This document shows positions 12,305 to 29,256 of a stretch of 64,000 nucleotides of DNA, piece by piece. Source of the DNA: Myrica gale. Lineage: Eukaryota > Streptophyta > Magnoliopsida > Fagales > Myricaceae. Positions within the stretch are counted from its first letter, which is position 1; each line of letters starts with the position of its first letter. Location of the stretch: NCBI GenBank assembly GCA_963930655.1, contig OZ005621.1:5691001-5755000 (forward strand), in the 5' to 3' direction. Made by a program: the position numbers and the translations under genes. The notes below the pieces were generated by a model, which had not been told where the DNA came from, did not search any database, and worked only from the letters and a program-made list of their open reading frames with translations.

Positions 12305-12830
12305 TCCATTGTTTGGAAACCTGCACCAGATGGTCACTTCTCTACCTAGTCTGCTTGGAAAATTCTATACGTACTAGATTCCCTTGCAATGAGTGGGCAA
12401 ATAAGGTATATGGGATTCACTGTTGCCTCAGAAAATCTCTTATGCGATGTGGAAGGCCATGCATAATGCCCTTAGCGAGGATCATGAGAATATAATTGAT
12501 CAGCACTGTAGTATTTAATTATTCCTTTGGCTTCTAAGTGTAATTGTTGTTTGTCTCCGGATATTGAAACTATGGAACGTGCTGAATGGAGGTAAATTTG
12601 CTACGTCTATTTGGCGTAAAATCTCTATTGATTTGGGTATGCCGTGTGAATTTTCATCTTGGAAGACCAAAATTCGATTTTGGTTCGGGAAGGCAAATAG
12701 GCATACTCAGATGGGCCGTCTGATTGGGATCATTCCTTCAATTATTATTTGGTTACTCTGGTTGCCTCGTTGCAAAGCCATAAGGTAAAGGTTTTTTGAA
12801 AAAGATTGGAGGTGCCACCAGCTTTTTCAA
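12305..12830 (+). pseudogene. LINE 3'-end relic (zf-RVT region)
   Basis: The translation in changing frames gives VWKPAPDGHFST, then FGKANRHTQMGRLIGIIPSI followed by a tryptophan-rich tail. These correspond to the zinc-binding region after the reverse transcriptase of plant LINEs, where phrases like W.P..DG.FST and QMG.L.G.IPS are usual. Several frameshifts and stops break it. No intact reverse transcriptase or endonuclease is present. Confidence 0.55.
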
Positions 12831-12951
12831 AAAAAAAAAAACATACTTGTTTTAGTTGTAATTCCTCCTCGCAAAATGTGGAAAAACATCTATTCTTTTG
12901 GTAAACAATCACTGCCAACAGCTTGTTTTGGAATAGGAAATGGGACAACGA

Positions 12952-13193
12952 TCTTAGAGGATATAATTTAAATAATAAAATCTTCTTCTTCCTATTAGTT
13001 TAAGTTTTTGGGATGAGTGGTAGATTCACAAGGTATCAGAGCCAAGGTCTTAAGTTTGAGACCTGACTCTGCACTTCACCCAAATTTCAATTAAATACCC
13101 ACACGTGAGGGGAGTGTTAGAGTATATAATTCAAATAATAAAATCTTCCTCTTCCTATTAGCTTAAGCTTTTGGGATGAATCGTAGATTCACA
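12952..13193 (+). mobile_element. TRIM (very small LTR retrotransposon derivative)
   Basis: Two direct repeats of 79 bp flank an internal region of only 84 bp: 12952-13030 and 13115-13193, differing at about 8-9 positions. The right repeat starts TGTTAGAGTATATAA and both end GATTCACA. Directly after the left repeat is GGTATCAGAGCC (13032-13043), the complement of initiator methionine tRNA, a standard primer binding site. Directly before the right repeat is a purine tract, GTGAGGGGAGTG. These are all the parts of an LTR element with no coding region, which defines a TRIM. No clear target duplication is seen. Confidence 0.75.
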
Positions 13194-13725
13194 TATCGTT
13201 CATCATTTACCATACTTATTAGAGTAGGGATGCCTCTTTTAGACTTTGAAACGCTGATGGAGAAAAAGAAAAAGGTGTCTGGCGTCTCCTACAGCCCTCA
13301 TTCTTCACCAAGGTCCAAACAACTCCATCGACTTACATAGAGACTGTTGATGCCTAAACAACTGATATTAAACGTATTAAAAATTTACAACCCTTCTCCT
13401 AATATTAACAACATCTTCTGCTATATTACAATCGAAGTAAAAGAATCAACGACCAATTTAATTGCAAAATAAAAACATAAATTAAAGAGAGATTAAGTTA
13501 AATAATCTTTTTGGGCCACCATAAACAAAAGTTGGCACATACAAATACGTTGTGATCAAGCTGATTGCTATCATCTTATTAGGCATCATCCTTGACCCAC
13601 ATATCAATAGTAATCCTCGTCCAGACGCCCACTCCGGTACATTGCCCGAGGACCCTTTTTGGTCCTTTCGCATTTCATTCTTCGTTTCTCAATTGACTTT
13701 CCAATCTTCCCATGTAGACAAAATG
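13194..13725. other. Intergenic DNA, possibly part of the MFP2 exon duplication
   Basis: No gene is supported. The part from about 13560 has scattered similarity to MFP2 intron 1 near 22000-22200 (for example AGCTGATT and GAGGACC words in the same order). The exon 1 duplication may therefore extend further into this region. Confidence 0.35.
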
Positions 13726-14290
13726 GTAGATTCAATCAAAAGCCAATTTTGAATTCGGGGATCGCAGAAATGAAAATCCCCAACTAAAGAAGGTGCAGAT
13801 TTTGTTTTACAGCAACAATTTTGATTGTCTCCATAGCTAACAAACTAGAAGAAGCTACCAGAGGGGGCCCCGTTGTTAATCCATGTGCATGCTTGTGATC
13901 GAACAAAAACCCGGAAAAACAAAGAAATACAACTGCAATATACATGGGCGTATTGGGAAAAAAGAAAAAGAATTATAGCGAACAAAAATAGTTCAATGGA
14001 GAAGATTTAGCAAGTGGGATGGAGTAAACGAGTACCATCGAAGGAGAGGGAATTAACGGGAGGATTGATGATGGTTATGAGAGCCACCCCATCAGCTCCC
14101 ACCTCCATAACCGTTCTTCCCTTTGCAATGGTACCCATTATGTGTCTCTGCTATGCTTCTCAATCACTCTTTCTATCTCACTCACTGAAAGAATTCAAGC
14201 TCATACTACTCATACTCCTTAGCTCTCAGATGGGTTCGTGTGACTCTTACTGAGGAAGATGACAAGTGACGTTCAAATGTGTGTATATGA
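13726..14290 (-). pseudogene. Orphan copy of MFP2 exon 1 with flanks
   Basis: The 103-bp segment 14138-14036 is a second, open copy of MFP2 exon 1. It begins MGTIAKGRTVMEVGADG, is the same length as the true exon 1 (22640-22538) and keeps the GATG/GTAC splice donor. Similarity continues into the intron side (13726-13790 against 22217-22285, with words such as AGATTCAAT and GAGAAATGAAA) and, more weakly, into the upstream side (14160-14270 against 22660-22740). No further MFP2 exons follow in the 13.7 to 11.3 kb direction; a TRIM and a LINE relic lie there instead. It is best read as a truncated duplicate of the 5' end of MFP2, unable to make the enzyme alone. Confidence 0.85.
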
Positions 14291-15345
14291 GGAGAGAAGT
14301 TGAAATATAGTTTCAGTGTTCATCAGATGAGAAGTTTCGCACCGTCCATGAAGGCATAAGCAACGGAGTGCTCTCTCTCTCGCTAATTAATCAATTGATA
14401 TCTTCAGCAAAATCTACACCAACCAGTTTGGACAGATGAAATCAGATTTAATCTAGATGGAAGTAGATAAACTTGTAACATGTTTAATTATATTTTCAGT
14501 TTGGAGGATGTGGATGTGGTATCAAAGGTTCAGATAAAGACCTCTTCAAATAGATTGAACCTTCGAAGAACTCCGTTTTTTTTTTATCCGTAAGCCAAGA
14601 AGTCCGTTTAAAGTATTGGTGTTCATATTTCTAATTCCTGTGTCTAACGAAATGAACTTCTTCGACAGGCACGTGCTATGAGAACAACTCAACAACCTAA
14701 TCGCTTTTTGCCGTGTAGGGTTTATGATTGCCCACCCCAGGGCTACACACGAGGACTACACACAGCAAGTGACAGATGGGAGAGTTATGATGAAGTAAAG
14801 AAACATGCGGATCCAGAGTTGATAGGGATGATAGCAAATATGAAGGGGATGGGGATGGGGACGGAAAGAAAAGGTGAGAGGATAGTGGAGAGGACCAGGA
14901 GATAGAATTGCCAATTTGCCGTAAATGGAGGTCGCTCACAAGCGCCCCTCCTCAAACACCCACTCAGCAACAGAAGTTCAAACGTGTAGCGGGGCGGAAC
15001 CTTGATGCTGTAATTCTTGCTTCCAGCGAATACAAAAGAAATCTAAGTTGTGGCAACAGAATAAACAGCTTGCTTTGCGATAGGAAATAACCCAATTCAC
15101 TACTAACCAATACATATTAGTCTTTGCATAGATATGCATATGGATTTGAAATGCTCATCGAAGATTATTATCCAACATCTCACTTGTTAATCATTCCAGT
15201 CTCCTCCCAAATTTTATTTAGCTCTTCCTGAGCCATAGCTATGATGGGTAAACGAAAAAAGGGATGTGAAAAAATAATTTAATAAAAACAAACAAGCCAT
15301 ATCGACATTCTTGACCAAGCGGGCAATGCAGCAAGCAAGTTGATC
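14291..15345. other. Intergenic DNA between MFP2 and its orphan exon
   Basis: No gene is recognised. The frames at 14678-15090 on both strands have no family motif; one contains a short GGGGAT repeat at about 14850. This interval serves as the 3' flank of MFP2. Confidence 0.4.
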
Positions 15346-22640
<7,295 letters not shown>

Positions 22641-23389
22641 TATGCGGTACTGCTATGCTTTGCTTCACAACCTCTATCCCTCCGCAAAGAATTGAAGCTG
22701 ATACTTCCTTCTGAGACTGGTTTGTTAGGTCTGCATTTATTGAGGAAGGTAGCTTGCCCGTCCAACAGTAGAGAGTGAAGTTGGGAGGTGTTTCTAAGGA
22801 AAGATCAAGCGAGATCCAAACGATACTGGTATATATAGGATGTCTGTGTATATCGCAAAATGCCGTAAATGTATGGATGAGGGCTGAGGAGTTTCCCCAG
22901 TTCCACTCGTGCTTCTGGCGAGTCCAACCACGCTCCATGGGCATCCACGTGCTTCTCCCTCTAACAAGCAAAGAATCTGTTATGTGGTCCATTCTGTAAT
23001 TAAACAAATTGGTGTTAGAATAGTTTTAAGAGCTCAATATTTATATTCGTTAGCAAATCTCAAACCTGCAAATTTGAAATAAATTTATGATATTCTATGT
23101 CCAAAACAAATTAAATCTCTAGTTACTACATTTTATATCTATACACATACTGTAGTATAAAATAAAGGTTTAATTATTAATACAATATTAATAATATTAA
23201 TTTTTAACAAATCAATCCATAAGACACAACTTTGAACGAAATGATGTTTGTAATCTATTTTTTTAGACATAAATGTTATTTCTCATATCAAAAGTTAGTT
23301 CACTAATAACGACATGGTCCACAAGAAAGCTATTCGAGCCTGAAAATAGATATCTCGACCTTTAATCTATATCGATCTAATTGACTTAA
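22641..23389. promoter_or_regulatory. MFP2 upstream region
   Basis: This is the 5' flank of MFP2. The first 80 bp share similarity with the flank of the orphan exon copy. The open frame at 22633-23007 overlaps the start of MFP2 and has no motif. I see no strong TATA element at a fixed distance, so the promoter label is positional only. Confidence 0.35.
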
Positions 23390-23697
23390 GGTTATGTTCG
23401 TTTTGAGTAAAAATGTAGGATTTTAGAGAAGTTGTGAATTTTTTATGTTGAATAGTGTTTTATTGGTGTTTGTGAAAAGTGGAGAGAGAAATGATTTGAT
23501 GTAATTGTTTAATAAAAAAGTATTAGAGTTATGTGAAAAAGTATAGAGAGAGAAAATTTATATTGAATAAAAAATTTAAAAATTGTTAGAGATTGTGTAA
23601 AATGTATTGGTGTTTGTGTTTGAATTCTGAATATGTTCGGTGGTAGATTTGTGAATATACTTATAATCCTGAGAAAAGAGTGAAAACGAACATGACG
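23390..23697. mobile_element. MITE, family B, copy 2
   Basis: This 308-bp AT-rich element starts GGTTATGTTCGTTTT and its right end is GAAAACGAACATGACG, an inverted pair. It is flanked by TAA on both sides (23387-23389 and 23698-23700). The 3-bp TAA duplication suggests a PIF/Harbinger (Tourist) MITE. It is closely similar to 7467-7776 over the full length. Confidence 0.7.
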
Positions 23698-23700
23698 TAA

Positions 23701-24078
23701 ATTTTGTTGGATAAAAAGACCTATATGTATGAAAAATAGATTACATGATTGTCTCATTCAAAGTTGAATCTCACGGATTGATTTATTAAAAGTTAATACT
23801 AAAAGCCTATAACTTAATTAAGCCTAAAATAAATAAATAAATAGTTTATATAAATTTTTTTATTAGATATCTACACCTAGATACTATTATATTTGTATTG
23901 AAATTTAATTAATTCATAGACCTATCCATATTTTTTTAATTATTAAAATAGCAAGCAAAACATGTATAAACAAGAGTTGATCCGAAGATCCTTTCTTTTA
24001 AAAAGAGGGTTCCAATCGAGCTGTCAGCTCACCTGCCGGCTGCCATATGCCTACCCGTTACTTGAAAGCAGTGTGTGT
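23701..24078. other. Intergenic AT-rich DNA
   Basis: No gene or clear repeat is recognised between the family B MITE and the target duplication of the Pack-MULE. Confidence 0.4.
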
Positions 24079-24087
24079 TTATTTTTT

Positions 24088-25707
24088 GGGTTAATTACAC
24101 TTTGCACCCCTGTGGTTTCATGACATTTACACTTTGCATCCCGAAACATCGATTTTAAGACATTACACCTGTATGGTTTGGACGTTTTACGTTTTGCACC
24201 CCACCGTCACATTTTCTGTCAAATTAGACGGAATGAACGCCCACGTACAACGCTAGTATAAATTAAAAGTCAAAAGTGACCTTACACCACGTGGCAGGTA
24301 AGCGGTGCCGAAGGCGGATTGGTTGATGCCGGCCCCGGGGATCTGTTTCCCAAAACGATTAACGACTCTTTGCACTATTATCTCTCCCTTCTTGGGTACG
24401 ACTAACGACTCTTCGTACGCCTGTTCTCCTTTTGGATCAATCTAAAAAGATCATCTTCGACAGAGCTTTCTAAGTTGCATGAACGTCTGCTTTTAGCAGG
24501 GCTCTCACATTTGTTCGTATGAGCAATGGAAGCTTGCTGTGATCTTGAAGTGGATATAAATGGCGAAGAAGTTTTCATGGTGCACAAGGTAACATTCTGC
24601 TTTGTTTGCCATTCACATCTGTTAAAGTTGACTACTTCCAGTACTGACGAGCTCGCCAGTTTGCACCTTGTTGCTCTCAAAAACGCAAGGAAGGTTTCGG
24701 GCTTTCAGTTTTTAAACCAATGGTTTTCTTGGTTACTGTGATTAGCTGACAATTGACTTTAGCATGTGCATTAGGTTCAATCCCATGAACTCGACTTTCT
24801 TGTGTCTCAAATATTTGCAGAGAACTCTTATGTCTTTCTCGGGGCTTTTCAGAAAATTATTTGGTAATACGATAAGTACTAGAAGGAACCTGAAAGTGGT
24901 ATTCAATGACTTTCCAGGAGGCGCAGAAGGCTTTGAGCTCGGGGCAAGGTTTTGCAATAATGATGGCAGAACTGCTATAGACCCCTCGAACATACTTCTA
25001 TTAAACTCTGTCGCCCATTTCTTGGAGATGGATAGTAACATTGGCTCTACTACACCAAATTTAATAGACCGCACGGAGAAATCTCTTGTTCTCAACTAAC
25101 ATGGTGGTTTGAAGATTTCTTGTTCTTAGATGTTGATTTGCTTGACAAGGTAACTAGGACAATGGTCTCCCGGAAGCTTGATCGTGCCACAATCTACAAG
25201 TTCCTCTGTTATTATCACAAATCAAGATGTCCTGGTGCTGCACCTTCGGAGAAGCAGAAATTCACAGAGGTTGTAATTGATCTGCTCTCTTTGCTTGATA
25301 GAAGTTCTCTTTCTTGGAAGGGCTTATTTGAAATTTATCAAGTCGCCTTGTGCTTGAAAATAAGAAAATTTCACAGTGGAGTACCAATAAGGTGTACGAA
25401 TGGGTCCCTACAACCTTGAGGTGGCATAAATGCCCTAGAGAGAGAGAAAATGCACAGAGAAGGGAACATTATCCGCATTGAAGAAGTCGAAAATATCAAC
25501 GTCTAGCTAATTCGAAAATGGAGGGCAAAATGAGAAAAAATAAGCACAGTATAGGCCTTCATTCCGTTCAATTTGACAGAAAATGCGACGATAGGGTGCA
25601 AAACGTAGGACGTCCAAATCATATGGGTCTAATATATTAAAATTAATATTTCGGGGTGCAAAGTGTAAATGTCATGAAACCACATTGGTGCAAAGTGTAA
25701 TTAACCT
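24088..25707 (+). mobile_element. Pack-MULE carrying an NPH3/BTB gene fragment
   Basis: The element has long terminal inverted repeats of about 150 bp (24088 to about 24240, and about 25555 to 25707). Both start (G/A)GGTTAATTACACTTTGC, and they share further blocks such as TGTGGTTTCATGACATTTAC and ATTTTCTGTCAAATT. It is flanked by a perfect 9-bp direct repeat TTATTTTTT (24079-24087 and 25708-25716). Long inverted repeats plus a 9-bp duplication define a Mutator-like element. There is no transposase. Instead the interior holds an intron-containing fragment of a plant NPH3-family gene, which makes this a Pack-MULE. Confidence 0.88.
24526..25425 (+). pseudogene. Captured NPH3-like (BTB/POZ, At3g22104-type) gene fragment
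   Basis: A first exon, 24526-24588, encodes MEACCDLEVDINGEEVFMVHK and ends at a GT donor. After a 232-bp intron (acceptor at 24820) the frame resumes with FSGLFRKLFG, NLKVVFNDFPGGAEGFELGARF and SNILLLNSVAHFLEMDS, the BTB part of plant NPH3-family proteins. It then stops at 25097. From 25099, in another frame, comes WWFEDFLFLDVDLL and a block ending SSLSWKGLFEIYQVAL, which matches the start of the NPH3 domain. The linker between these blocks in the family is missing, the frames differ, and the C-terminal half of the NPH3 domain is absent. NPH3 proteins are substrate adaptors of CUL3 ubiquitin ligases in light signalling. This copy cannot encode a full one but could be transcribed. Confidence 0.8.
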
Positions 25708-25716
25708 TTATTTTTT

Positions 25717-26354
25717 TATGAGTTGCCTTTTTGGGTTATTTTTTAATTTGGTCGTGTTTCACACGCATTGTGATGGCAAGTGGTGGCTTGAGAGCCTGTT
25801 GGTAAAAGATAATCACTTTCCGATTACTAAAAATAGTTTTCCTTGAAAGTTTCAGTCTCAGAAGTCATGAGGATCGTGTTTCTCTAATGCCTAGCCACGT
25901 GGAATAAACGACAACGTCGGCAATACAATGCACGCATGCGATGGGAAGCTACCAATGTCGTTGAGAAATAAACAGATAATTTCTACGGCTACAGATGGAA
26001 ACAAGAGGAGGAGATGATTGTGACGGGGGATTCGTTTATATTTCCAAGGTTTCTATGCATCTCACTTTTTCTTTTTCTTTTTTAGTTTGGATAATTCCTT
26101 GTCCTCTTGAGAGAAATTAATTAAAAAAAATTATCTGCAGGCAGGTGTCTAGAAGGAGAACCGGAGAAGATGTCCAACCACGTACAATCTTTTCTGATCT
26201 GTTTCCAATTTGTGGTGAGAGATGATCGATAGACTCTATTATATATAACTTTATTTATGGATAAATACAAAATTAATCTTTGTACTATATACAAAAATCG
26301 ATATAGTCCTCGTGATATAAGTGGGAGAACCTTCAAATGAGGCATCACTCTCCG
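25717..26354. other. Intergenic DNA
   Basis: No gene is recognised between the Pack-MULE and the gypsy relic. The minus-strand frame at 26121-26348 has no family motif. Confidence 0.4.
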
Positions 26355-26359
26355 TAAGG

Positions 26360-28815
26360 TTTGTAATTCTCGAAGGAGAATCTTCCTATAACGTCATCAT
26401 AGGTCAAGTCACCCTGAATCGATTGTGTGCCGTGATGTCAACTTATCACTTGAAAAAGAGACTTCTCACCAAATTGGGAATATGAGAGGCGAAGGGAGAC
26501 CCAGAACAAGCAAGAAAGTGTTATCTATCAGACACTCAAGAAACTGTAAAAACCATGACTATAGAATATCGAGAAGAATTCAAAACACAGCCCATGGAAC
26601 CGTTAGAAGAAGTGTCGCTCTGGACGAACTCGAAAGAGTGAACAGTGAAGATTGACACCCAACTATATAATAATTATTCCAAAAAGGACCTCTTGGAATT
26701 TCTTCGAGCAAACGATGAAGTTTTTGCCTAGTCGCATGAGGATATGCCATAGATAGACCCCGAGGTAATTACCCACAAATTGAATGTACACCTCGACGTC
26801 AAGCCTATCATACAACATAGGAGAAGCTTTGCTCCTGAAAGACGTCAGACGATCAGGGAAGAAGTCGGGAAATTGATTTAATCTCGATTTGTTAGAGAAG
26901 TCAACTATCTCAGTTAGCTAGCGAATGTGGTCATGGTAAAGAAGATCAACGGTAAGTGGAGAATGTGCGTGGATGACACTGACCTAAATAAGGCGTGCCC
27001 ATAAGATTGTTACCCACTCCCAAGAATCGATTCCCTTGTCGATTCAACTATTAGACATCAACTCCTTAGCTTCATGGACGCTTTCTTAGGATGTAACCAG
27101 ATCAAGATGCATGTACGGAACTAAGAATGTACTTTTTTCACAAGTCGAAATGGTGGTAAATTTATGTAGATGGATCATCTACTTTGGAAGCATGCGGCGT
27201 AGGGATTGTTATTGACATACCTAGGGAAGAGCGCGTCGAATTCATAATCAAGCTAGAATATTCCCCTACAAACAACGAGGCTGAATATGAAGCCCTCATA
27301 ACTGGACTCCTCACCGTAGAGCTTTTAGGAGGAAGGTATCTCAATGTACATACATATTCCTATTTGGTGGTGGAAAAAGCCATTGGAAGCTTCGAAGCCC
27401 AAGATGAAAGAATGAAGACTTATCTGAAACGTGCCTTAGAAGTTAAGGGACACTTTGAAGCCTTTAAAATCCAACACATTTCTCGCGATCAAAATGCTCG
27501 AGCTAACGCATTGGCTACCGAAGTGTTTGGAGCAGCGAGAACATCCAGAGGGCAAGGTGTCATACAATCTACCTGAGTCGTATCCGAAATTCGAATGATT
27601 GATAAAATAGAGTCTGATGACTGATGACTACCAATCATGAAGACACTACGAGAAGAATACTTCGGGCTGGATAAACAAAAAATGGAAATTCAAGAGGATA
27701 GCACCGCGATACACTGTCATAGATGGAACTTATATTGTCGAAGCCTCTCCAAACCATTGTTACGTTGCCTAACACCCGAGATGCGGACTACACACCTCGG
27801 GAAGTGCATGAAGGAATCTGTGGGAACCATTCAGGGGCGCACACTTTGGCTCAAAAGGTAATCTGAGCTGGATTCTTTTGGCCCACCGTACATGCCAATG
27901 TAGAAAATATAGTACGAAAATGTGAAACATGCCAAAGGTTCGCTAATCTCATAAATATCTCGTCGGAAAAGTTGACTATCGTGAGTGTTTAATACCCTTT
28001 TATACAATGGGGTATTGACATCCTCGGACCTTTCCCAATTGGGCGAAAACATATGAAGTTCTTAATTGTCGCTATCGATTATTTCACCAAGTGGGTAGAA
28101 ACTGAGCTATTGGAAAAAATCACAGAGCAAAATGTTCGAAAAGTTCGTTTGGAAGAATATCATTTGCCGCTTTGGACTACCTTGTGCAAGAATCACTGAT
28201 AATGGCAAACAATTCGACAATAGCAACTTTCAAGAATTTTGCAAGGAACTCACATTGAGAATCACTACTCGTCTCTATATTACCCACAAGACAACGGATA
28301 AGTGGAACTAGCAAACTGATCGCTGTTGAAGATTATCAAAACAAAACTTGACGGTCACAAAGATTCTTGGAAAGAAGAACTATCCGGAGTTCTATGAGCA
28401 TACCGCACCACCGTTCGAACAACTACGGGAGAAACAATGTTTGCCCTCACTTATGGAACCGAAACTGTAATTCCGGTGGAAATCAGAGCTCTCTCACCAC
28501 GAGTAATGATGTTCACCCATGAAAGTAATGAGGAAGAGAAGAAGCTGGATCTCGACTTACTGAAGGGAAAAAGGGAAGCAACACAGCTCAAGATGGAGGG
28601 ATACAAGCAGAAAATCGCAAATTACTATCACGCCAAAGTCAGACCCTGCCATTTCCTTCCCAGGGATTTAGTCCTCAAAAAAATGTTATCGGAAACCAAA
28701 GACTCACGACAAGGCAAACTACATCCAAACTGGGAAGGCCCATATCGCATCGTCGGATCCAAACGACCAGGGACGTACTCCTTAGAAGATCTCCAAGGAA
28801 AGACACTCTAACATC
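26360..28815 (+). pseudogene. Gypsy pol relic (protease, RT, RNase H, integrase)
   Basis: Protease-end words YNVIIGQVTLNRL occur near 26380. Reverse transcriptase fragments (HRRSFAPERRQ, KINGKWRMCVDDTDLNKACP, LLSFMDAFLGCNQIKMH) cover about 26815-27120 and carry several in-frame stops. Most of the RT catalytic half is missing between about 27125 and 27150. The RNase H domain at 27155-27575 is open and shows YVDGSSTLEACGVG and NNEAEYEALITGL. Integrase follows with its zinc-finger (CETCQRF, about 27920), core (WGIDILGPFPIG, about 28010) and C-terminal part (FALTYGTETVIPVE to LHPNWEGPYRIV, 28437-28760). Stops and frameshifts make it non-functional. Confidence 0.8.
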
Positions 28816-29256
28816 CAAGGAATTCAATGTATCTCAGGAAGTACTACGCCTGAATATCCCGATTCTCAGCCCCTCTAAGAGTAAGACGACCTCGGAGAAC
28901 CCCGGTTCCCAGTCGCATCCATTGACAGGAGAGCTAAGGCTTATAGTCACTCCAAAAGTAAAAACTAAACGTGTCCCAAGTTCAACCAGAAAGAAAGAAT
29001 AGAAGTGAGTTGCCAAATGGGCAATAGAGGCAGCAAGAAAATAGACAAAGCTTATGACAAGTATATAAAAAACAAACAACGAAGTTCAAACATTTTGCTG
29101 CAAAATCATGTTCAAAGATAAAGCCAAAATTGAAAGAAAAGCTAAAGAAAATACTATTACAAAGTTTCGTCTTCCATGGGGGAGACGAATGTCGTGGATT
29201 CCCAATGTTTTGACAAATTTTTTGTACATTTTCTTGGCACGTCCTTCTTTATGAAC

